A stretch of 64,000 nt of DNA. Source: RGIG4608 sp045643885. GTDB lineage: Bacteria; Bacillota; Clostridia; Oscillospirales; CAG-272. Made by a program: the position numbers and the translations under genes. Positions 50,914 to 59,954 of the stretch are shown here, piece by piece (within the stretch, counting starts at the first letter, position 1; each line of letters opens with the position of its first letter). The DNA lies in contig JAZRFY010000003.1 of assembly GCA_045643885.1 (NCBI GenBank), positions 1 to 64,000 on the forward strand, written 5' to 3'. The notes below the pieces were generated by a model. That model was given only the letters and a program-made list of their open reading frames with translations, did not search any database and was not told the DNA's origin.

Positions 50914-51855
50914 ATGAGCATCAAAGCAAAAAAGATGACATTGGGGGCTAAGATCGTAAAGTATAAGCATCTTATACCCTTCGTAATTCCCGCAATGTTG
51001 TTTGCTCTTATCTTCTCCTATTTGCCCATGGCGGGTATTCTGATCGCTTTCAAGGACAATCCTAACTTTTTAAGATATGATGTCCTTGAAGCGTTCCAGA
51101 GATCTGATTGGACATTGGAGAACTTCAAAATTCTTTTCTCAGATCCTGAGATATTAACTTATATTAAGAATACCCTTATCATTTCAGTGATGAAGATAGT
51201 GATTCTTTTCCCATTGCCCATTGCATTGGCAGTAATGATCACAGAGCTTAGAAGCAAAAAGTTTTCAAAGCTCGTTCAGGGTATCGTATTCTTGCCCCAC
51301 TTCTTCTCATGGGTAGTTATCGTTGGTATTTTCAACAGCATATTCGGTATGTACGGACCTATCAACAATCTCACTGAGGTGTTGGGTGGAGATCCCATTT
51401 ACTTTATGGGTGAGCCCTCGTGGTTCAGATGGCTTGTAGTTATTCTTTCCGGTTGGAAGGAAATAGGCTATAGCTCAATTGCTTATATTGCAGCTATTAT
51501 GTCAATTGACCCTGCTCTTTATGAGGCAGCTAAGATTGACGGTGCAAGTAAGCTCAGACAGATCTGGAACATCACAATTCCTTCTATCATGCCCACTATT
51601 ATCGTAATGCTTATCATTCGTATCGGTTATCTTATGGACGCAGGCTTTGAGCAGGTTTATGCTATGCTCAACTCCTTGACAAGAGAAACCGGTGAAATCA
51701 TAGGTACATACGTTTACAGACTCGGTTTTGGTATGGGATCAAGTGACTACGGTTTGTCAACGGCAGTTGGCTTGTTCAACGGTATCATTTCTCTTATTTT
51801 GATCCTTGGAGCTAACTACATCAGTAAAAAGAAAACAGGAAACGGTGTGTGGTAA
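50914..51855 (+). CDS. ABC sugar transporter permease, LplB-like
   Basis: The 313-aa inner-membrane permease has about six transmembrane segments, the first near 22-42 (FVIPAMLFALIFSYLPMAG). The cytoplasmic EAA loop YEAAKIDGASKLRQIWNITI (about 206-225) binds the ATPase. FKDNPNFLRYDVL and the YTWENFK-like SDWTLENFKILF segment are typical of the LplB/YtcP group. It starts 22 nt after the binding-protein gene with an AGGAG site and ends 2 nt before the second permease. Confidence 0.93.
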   Translation: MSIKAKKMTLGAKIVKYKHLIPFVIPAMLFALIFSYLPMAGILIAFKDNPNFLRYDVLEAFQRSDWTLENFKILFSDPEILTYIKNTLIISVMKIVILFPLPIALAVMITELRSKKFSKLVQGIVFLPHFFSWVVIVGIFNSIFGMYGPINNLTEVLGGDPIYFMGEPSWFRWLVVILSGWKEIGYSSIAYIAAIMSIDPALYEAAKIDGASKLRQIWNITIPSIMPTIIVMLIIRIGYLMDAGFEQVYAMLNSLTRETGEIIGTYVYRLGFGMGSSDYGLSTAVGLFNGIISLILILGANYISKKKTGNGVW

Positions 51856-51857
51856 TC

Positions 51858-52763
51858 ATGAAGAATAACAATTTGAATAAATCATCGGTTGCCAATTCCG
51901 GAACCGTTTTGAAGAGAAGCAACAAGATCAGGGAAAATTCCGTTTTTAATTTTATTAACATAACGGCCTTGGTTATTATTTCGGCAATATGCTTCTTGCC
52001 CTTCCTTAACGTTCTTTCTATGGCACTTTCTCAGACAGAGGACGTTAACTTTACTCCCAAACACTTCACATGGGAAAACTTCAGAACAGTTTTTGAAAAC
52101 GAAGGCTTCTGGAGATCCATGGGAGTAAGCTTCCTTGTTGTCGTTTGTGGAACTGCATTGTCAGTTACAGTAATGTTTGCGGCAGCATATGCATTGTCTA
52201 AGCGCGACTTCCCCTGCAGAAAGGGAATAATGGTATTCTTTATTATCGTTATGATCTTTAGTGGTGGTATGGTTCCCAACTATTTGGTTGTGAGCATGCT
52301 TGGACTTACAAGAACTCCTTGGGCGTTGATACTCCCATCCGTAGTTCAGGTATATAACCTCATCCTCATTAAGAGCTATCTTGAGGGACTTCCCGGAGAG
52401 CTTGAGGAATCTGCTTCTATTGACGGAGCTAACAACCTTCAGATCATGTTCAAGGTATTGTTGCCCATGTCTATGCCCTGTGTAGCGAGCGTAAGCTTGT
52501 TTACAGCGGTAACCTTGTGGAACAACTATACAAGTGCCTTGCTCTATCTTGGTACTGAAGAAAAATGGTATCCATTGTCACTCTATATGCTCAACTATAT
52601 CCAGTCCGAGCCCGACATTCTTTCAGGCACGTACGAAAGTATACACAAAGCAAATATTGAGTCTGCAATGATCGTAGTAAGTATAATACCCATCTTGTTA
52701 GTTTACCCCTTGGTGCTTAAGTACTTTACAAAGGGTGTAACAGTGGGCGCAGTAAAGGGATAA
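51858..52763 (+). CDS. ABC sugar transporter permease, LplC-like
   Basis: The 301-aa permease has about six transmembrane segments, beginning near 30-52 (NITALVIISAICFLPFLNVL). The EAA loop is ESASIDGANNLQIMFKVLLP (about 181-200). MALSQTEDVNFTPKHFTWENF after helix 1 is the LplC/YtcP mark. ATG 51858 is preferred over an in-frame GTG at 51849 that would overlap the previous gene. It completes the heterodimeric channel with the LplB-like gene and is 1 nt before the ROK gene, so these are coupled. Confidence 0.93.
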   Translation: MKNNNLNKSSVANSGTVLKRSNKIRENSVFNFINITALVIISAICFLPFLNVLSMALSQTEDVNFTPKHFTWENFRTVFENEGFWRSMGVSFLVVVCGTALSVTVMFAAAYALSKRDFPCRKGIMVFFIIVMIFSGGMVPNYLVVSMLGLTRTPWALILPSVVQVYNLILIKSYLEGLPGELEESASIDGANNLQIMFKVLLPMSMPCVASVSLFTAVTLWNNYTSALLYLGTEEKWYPLSLYMLNYIQSEPDILSGTYESIHKANIESAMIVVSIIPILLVYPLVLKYFTKGVTVGAVKG

Positions 52764-52764
52764 T

Positions 52765-53637
52765 ATGACCATATGTATCGATATGGGTGCAACCGAGATA
52801 AAGGTTGCACCCATCAAAAAGAATGAAAATGAAATAATCGTTGGTGAGGTAAATAAGTTTCCCACCAATGCTTCCCTTGGAAAAGAGGGAATAGTTAATG
52901 CCTTACATCAGGCTATCTCCTCACTTTGCGGTGATGACGTTGACGGAGTTGCTATTGCATCTGCAGGAGATATTGACACAGAAAGCTCAATCATAACCTA
53001 TGCAACAGAGAATCTTCCCGGTATGATTGGCTTTGATTTTGCAAAGTTTTGCAAGGATGGATTTGATCTTCCTGCAAGAGCTATAAACGATGCTCACGCA
53101 GCATTGCTCGGTGAGATGGTTTATGGCGCAGGTAAGGATTATCAGGATAAGAGAGTCGTAATGCTCACTTTAGGCTCGGGTGTAGGTGGCGGATATTACG
53201 CAAACGGTGAAATCGTTGCTAATGAAGAAAACGACTATGGTCGTTTCGGTCACATTTGTCTTGAAAAGGACGGAATACTTTGCACCTGCGGTAAGAAGGG
53301 ATGCATTGAGATGTATCTTTCAGGTCGTGCCATCCATAGAGATGCAGCTGCCCTTGGAATCGATGGGCCGGACATCTTTGTTAAATACGGCAGGGGAGAG
53401 GCTAAAAACCTTGAATTTGTTAACGCTATCAAAGAGAATCTTAAAACCTCTCTTGATATGGTGATGGAGGTTAGCCCCTTTGACGTTTGTATTATCGGTG
53501 GCGGTGTTGCCGATTGGATGGAGGAGCATTTTTACTCCATAACTAATAATTTAGGATATAATATAATCAGAGCGTCACTTGGAAACAGCGCCGGAATTTA
53601 TGGCGCATACGCTCATTATAATAAAGATAGAAGATAA
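52765..53637 (+). CDS. ROK family sugar kinase, candidate ManNAc kinase
   Basis: The 290-aa ROK protein has the phosphate-1 motif IDMGATEIKVA near the start, the catalytic Asp in AINDAHAALLGE, LGSGVGGGYYANG, the ROK His in GRFGHICLE, and the zinc motif CTCGKKGCIE (about 172-181). These are complete kinase features; the N-terminal helix-turn-helix of NagC-type repressors is absent. Given NanE and NagA in the same operon, ManNAc or GlcNAc is the likely substrate, and ManNAc would supply NanE directly. It is directly downstream of the permeases (1-nt gap). Specificity cannot be read reliably from sequence. Confidence 0.88.
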   Translation: MTICIDMGATEIKVAPIKKNENEIIVGEVNKFPTNASLGKEGIVNALHQAISSLCGDDVDGVAIASAGDIDTESSIITYATENLPGMIGFDFAKFCKDGFDLPARAINDAHAALLGEMVYGAGKDYQDKRVVMLTLGSGVGGGYYANGEIVANEENDYGRFGHICLEKDGILCTCGKKGCIEMYLSGRAIHRDAAALGIDGPDIFVKYGRGEAKNLEFVNAIKENLKTSLDMVMEVSPFDVCIIGGGVADWMEEHFYSITNNLGYNIIRASLGNSAGIYGAYAHYNKDRR

Positions 53638-53642
53638 TAATT

Positions 53643-55241
53643 ATGAAAAAGATTGAAGCACAAATAATTGTTTGCGGTGCCTCATTGGGTGGCACTATCG
53701 CGGCTATCAGTGCCGCAAAAGAGGGAAAGAAGGTTGTCCTTCTTGAAAAGACAAAATGGATAGGTGGTCAGCTCACATCCCAGGCAGTTCCTCCCGATGA
53801 GCATATGTGGATCGAGGAGCAGGGATGCACACGCACATATAAAGAATACCGTGACAAGGTAAGAAGCTATTATAGAAATCTTGAGGGCTATTCTCAGGAA
53901 ATCAAGGATAGAGCGCATTTTTGTCCCGGTGACAGTGAGGTAAGCTGGATTGCTCATCCTCCCCGTCTTGCACTCTCCATACTCAACGAAATGGTTGCTC
54001 CCTACGTTGAAAACGGTAGCTTGACTATATTCACAGAGGCAGAGCTTAAGGAATGCAAAACTCAGGGTGATGATATCTGTGGCGTGGTTTATACCATTGA
54101 CGGAGAAGACGTTCTCTTTGAAGGAAAATACTATCTTGACGGTACTGATATCGGTGACCTCATTTGCCTTTCAGGTGCAGAGTATCGCGTTGGTGCTGAA
54201 AGCAGATATGAAACAGGTGAAGAGGATGCTCCCGAGGTTGGAGATCCCGAGGATATGCAGTCATTTATCTATTCTGCTTGTATCGAAAACAGACTCGAGG
54301 GTGACTATACCATAGAAAAGCCCGAGCTTTATGAAAAGTTCAGTGCAATGATGATGCCCTATGACAATCACAAGCTCTACTCCATGTACGGACCTAACTC
54401 ATCAACGGGCAAGGCAAAGAAATTCGGCATGTTCCTTGGTGAATTTAATGAAGAGGGCAAGGAGCTTTTCCCCTTGTTCAAATATAGAAGAATCGTTTGT
54501 GCAGACCGTTTCACTGACGGAAGCCAGCCCTATGACGTAACACTCATCAACTGGCCTCAGAATGACTTCTTCCACGGCAATCTTTTCGATTGCAAGGATG
54601 CTAAGGAGAACGATTACCTTGCAAAGCAGTATACACTTTGCTTTGTATATTGGCTCCAGACTGAAGCTCCAAGATACGACGGTGGAAAGGGATATCCCTA
54701 TTTCAGATTGGCTCCCGAGTACGTTGGTACTGAGGATGGCTTGTCAATGGCGCCCTATATCAGAGAGTCAAGACGTATCAAGGCTAAAAAGACAATTACT
54801 GCAACTGACGTTTGCGATGCAGAAAAATGCAAATTCGAAGATAGTGTCGGTGTTGGAAGCTATCCCATCGACCTTCATATAACAACAAAGACCCATACCT
54901 TCTTCTACAAGCCCACACATAGATTTACTATTTCTCTTGGTGCAATGATTCCTGAGAGAATGAAGAATCTTTTGCCTGCTTGTAAGAATATAGGCTCAAC
55001 TCATCTCACAAACGGATGCTACAGACTTCACCCCGTTGAATGGAACGTTGGTGAGGTTGCAGGACTTCTTGCATCCTTTGCAATAGAGAAGGGCGTGCTT
55101 CCCGTTAACGTTTGGGAAAGCAAGGAGCTTTTCGGTGAGTTCTGTGCGTTGATCGAGGATCGCGGAATTCAGAGATATTGGGATGAAAACAATCTTGAAG
55201 CAGGTTACGAGCGAGTTAAAAAGCTGAAGACCTTTGCTTAA
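53643..55241 (+). CDS. FAD-dependent oxidoreductase (PF12831 type)
   Basis: The 532-aa cytoplasmic protein has an N-terminal dinucleotide-binding fold QIIVCGASLGGTIAAISAAK followed by VVLLEKTKWIGGQLTSQ. The GQL(T)SQ segment, EVSWIAHPPRL, YYLDGTDIGDLICLSG and the late segment IGSTHLTNGCYRLHPVEWNVGE are typical of FAD_oxidored proteins found in sugar loci. The first Gly of GxGxxG is followed by ASLG, so the motif is GASLGG. Its substrate is unknown: it could oxidise a sugar hydroxyl or support an oxidative step in glycan cleavage. It lies 5 nt after the ROK gene and 38 nt before nagA. Confidence 0.85.
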   Translation: MKKIEAQIIVCGASLGGTIAAISAAKEGKKVVLLEKTKWIGGQLTSQAVPPDEHMWIEEQGCTRTYKEYRDKVRSYYRNLEGYSQEIKDRAHFCPGDSEVSWIAHPPRLALSILNEMVAPYVENGSLTIFTEAELKECKTQGDDICGVVYTIDGEDVLFEGKYYLDGTDIGDLICLSGAEYRVGAESRYETGEEDAPEVGDPEDMQSFIYSACIENRLEGDYTIEKPELYEKFSAMMMPYDNHKLYSMYGPNSSTGKAKKFGMFLGEFNEEGKELFPLFKYRRIVCADRFTDGSQPYDVTLINWPQNDFFHGNLFDCKDAKENDYLAKQYTLCFVYWLQTEAPRYDGGKGYPYFRLAPEYVGTEDGLSMAPYIRESRRIKAKKTITATDVCDAEKCKFEDSVGVGSYPIDLHITTKTHTFFYKPTHRFTISLGAMIPERMKNLLPACKNIGSTHLTNGCYRLHPVEWNVGEVAGLLASFAIEKGVLPVNVWESKELFGEFCALIEDRGIQRYWDENNLEAGYERVKKLKTFA

Positions 55242-55279
55242 ATTATCTATTTTATAAACTTACTTTGGAGGAAAAGCCC

Positions 55280-56416
55280 ATGATCGCATTAATAAATGCT
55301 AAGCTTTTGCTTGAAAATGAAATATCAGAGGGCAAGGTATTGCTCCTTTCCGACAAAATCGAGGGCATCGTTGGAGAAAACGAAATTCCCGACGGTGCAG
55401 AGATTATTGATTGCGAGGGTGGATATATCACTCCCGGATTTATCGATTTGCACATTCACGGATATCTTGGCAAGGACGTTTGCGATGCTACTGCCCAAAG
55501 CATAAGAACAATTGCAGGTGGTATCGTTGAAAACGGAGTTACAGGCTTTTTGCCTACAACTATGACCGTTGATATGTCCGTAATTAAGGGAGCACTCAAT
55601 GCTTGTCGCGAGGTTAAAAACAGCGGTGAGTACTATGGCTCTCAAATCCTCGGTGTTCACGCAGAAGGGCCTTTCATCTCCGCATCTAAAAAGGGTGCGC
55701 AGGACGAAAGATTTATACTTAAACCCGACGCGGATTTCGTTAAGGCAAATGCCGATATCATTAAGATAATCACACTTGCTCCCGAAGAGGACAAGGATTT
55801 CCTTGAAATCAAGAGAATGGCAGATGAAACTGACGTTGTGGTTTCTATGGGACATACCTCTGCCGATTACAAAACTGCTATGGATAGTACTGAAAACGGC
55901 GTTAAGCACGCGACACACCTTTTCAATGCGATGACTCCTATGACTCATCGCGCTCCCGGTGTCGTTGGTGCGGCACTTAATTCGGACGTTTCTTGTGAGC
56001 TTATCGTTGATACGTATCACGTTGATCCTGCTCTTTATGAAATGGTTTACAAGATGAAGGGAAGAAAGCTTTGCTTCATTACTGACTGCTTGCCTGCAGG
56101 CGGACTCCCCGAGGGTGAATATACACTCGGAGGTGCGAAGATTATCTACAAGGACAACCTTTGCAAGCTTGAAGACGGCACGATCGCAGGTAGTGTTCTT
56201 AAGCTCAATAAGGGTGTTTGGAACGTATATACAAATACAAGCATTCCGCTTTGGGAGTGTGTAAACTGTGCGACTCTTAACCCTGCCAAGGCTATTGGTG
56301 TAGCGGACAAAAAGGGATCTATTGAGGTTGGCAAGGATGCTGATATAGTAATACTTGATAACGAATTTAACGTAAAGAAAACCCTCATCGGAGGTGTCCT
56401 CAGATATGAATCTTAA
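55280..56416 (+). CDS. nagA: N-acetylglucosamine-6-phosphate deacetylase (NagA)
   Basis: The 378-aa amidohydrolase removes acetate from GlcNAc-6-P to give GlcN-6-P. The metal-binding motif HIHGYLGKDV is near residue 57, HAEGPFIS has the metal-binding Glu, VSMGHTSAD and KHATHLFNAMTPM have metal and substrate histidines, and CFITDCLPAGG holds the catalytic Asp. AIGVADKKGSIEVGKDADIVIL ends the barrel as in all NagA. ATG 55280 follows GGAGG by 8 nt; the earlier in-frame TTG at 55265 overlaps that site. It is the next step after NanE. nagB, for deamination, is not in the window. Confidence 0.96.
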   Translation: MIALINAKLLLENEISEGKVLLLSDKIEGIVGENEIPDGAEIIDCEGGYITPGFIDLHIHGYLGKDVCDATAQSIRTIAGGIVENGVTGFLPTTMTVDMSVIKGALNACREVKNSGEYYGSQILGVHAEGPFISASKKGAQDERFILKPDADFVKANADIIKIITLAPEEDKDFLEIKRMADETDVVVSMGHTSADYKTAMDSTENGVKHATHLFNAMTPMTHRAPGVVGAALNSDVSCELIVDTYHVDPALYEMVYKMKGRKLCFITDCLPAGGLPEGEYTLGGAKIIYKDNLCKLEDGTIAGSVLKLNKGVWNVYTNTSIPLWECVNCATLNPAKAIGVADKKGSIEVGKDADIVILDNEFNVKKTLIGGVLRYES

Positions 56417-56452
56417 AATTGAACTTAAGATAGTATTTGAAAGGTATAATTG

Positions 56453-57508
56453 ATGAAAAACGTAGCTAATAATTTTAATCTGTGTTCCACAGCTGTTTCT
56501 GCTGAAATTTATGGCGCAGGGCATATTAATACAACATATCTTATAGTATGTGAAGATGGAACCAAGTATATATTACAAAAAATTAATAATAAAACTTTTC
56601 CTAATGTGGATGAGCTGATGTCAAATATTTGTGGAGTAACCGAATATATTGCAAATTCTCCCAATCACGGAGAGGAATTACTTTTGGTAGTTCCAACACT
56701 TGATAATAAGCCATATTATTTTGATGGGGAAGGTTATTATAGAGTTTATACTTTCCTTTTAGGAGAAACTGTAGAAACCGGTGCCACTCTCAAGCAGTTT
56801 GAGCTTGCGGGGCGTGGTTTTGGTCAATTCCAAAATCTTCTTAATGGATACCCAGCGGACAAATTGTTTGATCCCATCAAAAATTTTCACAATACGGTCG
56901 ATAGATTTGAAAAATTTGAGGCAGCGGTTGATGCTGATTTGATGGGAAGAGTTAACAGCTGTAATGAAGAGATAGAATTTTTTAAATCAAGAAAAGAGTA
57001 TTGTTCAAGAATTCTTGACCTTATTGCGAGTGGTGAAATACCGCTTCGCGTGACTCATAATGATACCAAACCCAATAATGTTCTTGTGGATGAGGCAAAC
57101 GATAGAGTTGTTGGTGTGCTTGATCTTGATACCATTATGTCGGGTAGTATTCTTTATGATTTCGGAGATAGTATTCGTTATGGTGCAAATACCGGTGCCG
57201 AAGATGAAGTTGATTTAACTAAGGTTAGATTCTCTGAGGAATATTATGAAAGTTATTGCAAAGGATTCTTGCCTCTTGTAAAGCATATGTTGACGGATTG
57301 TGAAAAGAGCAATATGCATTTTGGTGCTATGCTTATGACATATGAATGTGGTATGCGTTTTTTAACCGATTATCTTTCAGGTGACACATACTTTAGAATT
57401 CATAGAGAACACCATAATTTGGATAGATGTAGAACACAAATGAAGCTTCTTTCCGAAATGGAAAAAAATGAAGACGTAATGATAGAAATCGTAAAAAAAT
57501 ATTTATAA
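56453..57508 (+). CDS. NahK-like N-acetylhexosamine 1-kinase (APH-fold)
   Basis: The 351-aa aminoglycoside-phosphotransferase-fold kinase has YILQKINNKTFPN near the ATP lysine, the catalytic loop VTHNDTKPNNVLVD (about 203-216) and the metal-binding DLDTIMSGSILYDFGDSIR. This matches the NahK pattern of the lacto-N-biose pathway, which phosphorylates GlcNAc/GalNAc (and ManNAc) at O1. The product would enter nucleotide-sugar pools with GalE. The gene is AT-richer than its neighbours, with AAT and TTT codons dominating, as also seen in galE, which hints at a different history. ATG 56453 is preferred; the codon before it is an in-frame TTG. Confidence 0.85.
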   Translation: MKNVANNFNLCSTAVSAEIYGAGHINTTYLIVCEDGTKYILQKINNKTFPNVDELMSNICGVTEYIANSPNHGEELLLVVPTLDNKPYYFDGEGYYRVYTFLLGETVETGATLKQFELAGRGFGQFQNLLNGYPADKLFDPIKNFHNTVDRFEKFEAAVDADLMGRVNSCNEEIEFFKSRKEYCSRILDLIASGEIPLRVTHNDTKPNNVLVDEANDRVVGVLDLDTIMSGSILYDFGDSIRYGANTGAEDEVDLTKVRFSEEYYESYCKGFLPLVKHMLTDCEKSNMHFGAMLMTYECGMRFLTDYLSGDTYFRIHREHHNLDRCRTQMKLLSEMEKNEDVMIEIVKKYL

Positions 57509-57532
57509 AGACTAAAGGAGCAGACAATTATT

Positions 57533-58909
57533 ATGCTTTCTACCGAATATACAAAGCTTGATAAAGGCTTTATGCCAATGGCTCTTGTATGCCGTGATAT
57601 GAGAGAGAATACAAAGGACGACGGACAAGATATCATTGTTGCAGTTGAAAGAAATCAGGGATATACATACGTATATAAAACAAGAATATACAAGGATAAC
57701 ACAGGTCACGATGAGGAGAACTGCAAATTCATTGACAGAATTGCAAAAACTCTTTTGTGGGTTGCAGGTGGCTATAAGATCACAGTTGCAGGAAGCAAGG
57801 TTGTTGGCGAATACGTTAAGAATACATTCTGCCACGGCGGAACGAGAGATTTCGATGCTCGCTTTATGGAGAGAGTATATGAAAGACCCTTTGAGGTAGT
57901 AGTAACCGACCTTGAACACGCACCTGGGGAAAAAAGCTCTGCTTGTCCCGTTGGTAAGCACCTTGACGGATGCCGTATCGGTTTCGACGCAGGCGGCTCC
58001 GATAGAAAGGTTTCTGCCGTTGTTGACGGTGAAACAGTTTATTCCGAAGAGGTGGTTTGGTTCCCCAAGCTCAACTCCGACCCAAGCTATCACTATGAGG
58101 GCATTTTGAATGCGATGAAAACAGCCGCATCACATATGCCAAGAGTCGATGCAATCGGTGTTTCAAGCGCAGGTGTGTATATCGACAATAAGATTATGGT
58201 CGCATCTCTCTTTATCAAGGTAAATGATGAAGATTTTGAAAAGACAGTAAAGAATATGTATATAGACGTTGCACGCGAGATCGGTGAAAATATTCCGATC
58301 GAGGTGGCAAACGACGGTGACGTAACTGCACTTGCAGGTGCTATGAGCCTTGAGGATAACGGAATCCTCGGTATTGCGATGGGCACAAGTGAAGCGGCAG
58401 GCTACGTTGATATGGACGGAAATATCACAGGTTGGCTCAACGAGCTCGCATTTGCTCCAGTTGACTACAACGAGGACGCAATGGTTGACGAGTGGTCGCG
58501 TGACTACGGCTGTGGAGTTAAGTATTTCTCACAGGACGGCGTAATCAAGCTTGCGCCCTATGCAGGAATTGAGCTTGATGAAAACCTTTCTCCTGCTGAA
58601 AAGCTTAAGGTAGTACAAAACCTTATGAAAGAGGGCGACGAGAGAGCGAAAGCGATCTATGAAACGATCGGTGCATATTTCGGCTATTCACTTGCTTACT
58701 ACGCTGAATTTTACGATATAAAGCACGTTCTCATTATGGGACGAGTAACAAGTGGTGAGGGCGGAGAAATCCTTCTTAATAAAGCAAGAGAGGTAATCGC
58801 AACCGAGTTCCCCAAACTCAACGAAAAGATAACCCTCAATATCCCCGACGAAAAGGCAAGAAGAGTGGGACAGTCAGTAGCTGCTGCAAGCTTGCCCAAA
58901 ATAAACTGA
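57533..58909 (+). CDS. ROK-like ASKHA-fold protein with an N-terminal extension
   Basis: The 458-aa protein has an uncharacterised N-terminal domain (about 1-140) and an ASKHA fold beginning CRIGFDAGGSDRKVSAVVDG (the phosphate-1 DxGGS motif). VDAIGVSSAGVYIDNKI, IEVANDGDVTALAGAMS (catalytic Asp region), GIAMGTSEAAGYVDMDGNI and VLIMGRVTSGEGGEI complete it. The usual ROK zinc motif CxCGxxGCxE is absent, so it is a divergent ROK relative. It may phosphorylate a sugar, or regulate. It follows nahK by 24 nt with a GGAG site, and is the third kinase-like protein in the operon. Confidence 0.75.
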   Translation: MLSTEYTKLDKGFMPMALVCRDMRENTKDDGQDIIVAVERNQGYTYVYKTRIYKDNTGHDEENCKFIDRIAKTLLWVAGGYKITVAGSKVVGEYVKNTFCHGGTRDFDARFMERVYERPFEVVVTDLEHAPGEKSSACPVGKHLDGCRIGFDAGGSDRKVSAVVDGETVYSEEVVWFPKLNSDPSYHYEGILNAMKTAASHMPRVDAIGVSSAGVYIDNKIMVASLFIKVNDEDFEKTVKNMYIDVAREIGENIPIEVANDGDVTALAGAMSLEDNGILGIAMGTSEAAGYVDMDGNITGWLNELAFAPVDYNEDAMVDEWSRDYGCGVKYFSQDGVIKLAPYAGIELDENLSPAEKLKVVQNLMKEGDERAKAIYETIGAYFGYSLAYYAEFYDIKHVLIMGRVTSGEGGEILLNKAREVIATEFPKLNEKITLNIPDEKARRVGQSVAAASLPKIN

Positions 58910-58941
58910 AAATTCAAATCATTCTAAGTTGGGAGTAAACT

Positions 58942-59952
58942 ATGAACATTTTAGTAACTGGTGGTGCTGGTTATATTGGTAGCCACACTTGTGTTGAACT
59001 GCTTAACAAAGGATATAATGTTATTGTTATTGATAATTTTGTGAATTCTTCAAAAGAATCTCTCAATAGAGTCAGCCAAATAACAGGTAAAAGTGTAAAA
59101 TTGTATGAAGGAGATGTATGTGACAAAGAACTCCTTGAAAAGGTTTTTAGTGAAAACGAAATAGAATATGTAATTCACTTTGCGGGTCTTAAGGCGGTAG
59201 GTGAAAGCTGTTCAATGCCTGTTAGATATTATCAGAATAATATTATAAGCACACTCCATCTTGTTGAGGTAATGGGAAAATACAACTGTAAAAAGATTGT
59301 TTTCTCTTCATCAGCAACAGTATATGGCGATCCTGAGACACTTCCTATTACAGAAAAGTGCAAGGTTGGTGGAACAACCAATCCTTATGGTACGTCAAAA
59401 TATTTCCAAGAAATAATACTTTCTGATCTTTGCAAAGCGGATAAGGATTGGACGGTGGTGCTTCTTAGATATTTTAATCCCGTAGGTGCACACGAAAGTG
59501 GACTTATTGGTGAAGCTCCGTCTGGTATTCCCAATAACCTTGCGCCTTATGTTGCAAAGGTTGCAATTGGTCAGCTTCCTTATCTTAACGTATTTGGCAA
59601 TGACTATGATACACACGATGGAACTGGTGTTAGAGATTACATTCACGTTGTGGACTTGGCAAAAGGTCATGTTGTTGCAATTGAAAAGGTTGAAAACACT
59701 GGTTGTCATGTTTACAATCTTGGCACAGGTGTGGGATATTCTGTCCTTGACCTTGTTAAAGCATTCGGTAAGGCATGCGGACATAATATAGCATATAAAT
59801 TTGCTCCACGCAGACCTGGTGATATAGCATCTTGTTATGCAGATGCAACAAAAGCTAAAGAGGAGCTTGGATGGGGAGCAGAGCTTGGGCTCGATGAAAT
59901 GTGTTCTTCAGTTTGGAATTGGCAAACTAAAAATCCAAATGGATATAACTAA
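58942..59952 (+). CDS. galE: UDP-glucose/UDP-GlcNAc 4-epimerase (GalE)
   Basis: The 336-aa SDR epimerase interconverts UDP-Glc/UDP-Gal, and often the GlcNAc/GalNAc forms. NAD binding is GGAGYIGSH (7-15). The catalytic set includes FSSSATVYGD (Ser) and NPYGTSKYFQE (YxxxK). RYFNPVGAHESG and HVVDLAKGH and YNLGTGVGYSVLDLVKAF complete the fold. It is AT-richer than the flanking genes, like nahK. It is 32 nt after the ROK-like gene and 2 nt before the aldose epimerase gene, so it belongs to the operon. Confidence 0.95.
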   Translation: MNILVTGGAGYIGSHTCVELLNKGYNVIVIDNFVNSSKESLNRVSQITGKSVKLYEGDVCDKELLEKVFSENEIEYVIHFAGLKAVGESCSMPVRYYQNNIISTLHLVEVMGKYNCKKIVFSSSATVYGDPETLPITEKCKVGGTTNPYGTSKYFQEIILSDLCKADKDWTVVLLRYFNPVGAHESGLIGEAPSGIPNNLAPYVAKVAIGQLPYLNVFGNDYDTHDGTGVRDYIHVVDLAKGHVVAIEKVENTGCHVYNLGTGVGYSVLDLVKAFGKACGHNIAYKFAPRRPGDIASCYADATKAKEELGWGAELGLDEMCSSVWNWQTKNPNGYN

Positions 59953-59954
59953 AA

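Noticed and set aside
35405..56416. Classical sialic acid catabolism (nan) operon
   Set aside because: nanE and nagA are present, but no nanA lyase, sialidase or known sialic acid transporter is visible. The NAGPA and GHL10 enzymes point elsewhere.
55325..56524. 399-codon minus-strand frame opposite nagA
   Set aside because: It is a shadow of nagA, which has full catalytic motifs. The antisense product shows no domain or translation signals.
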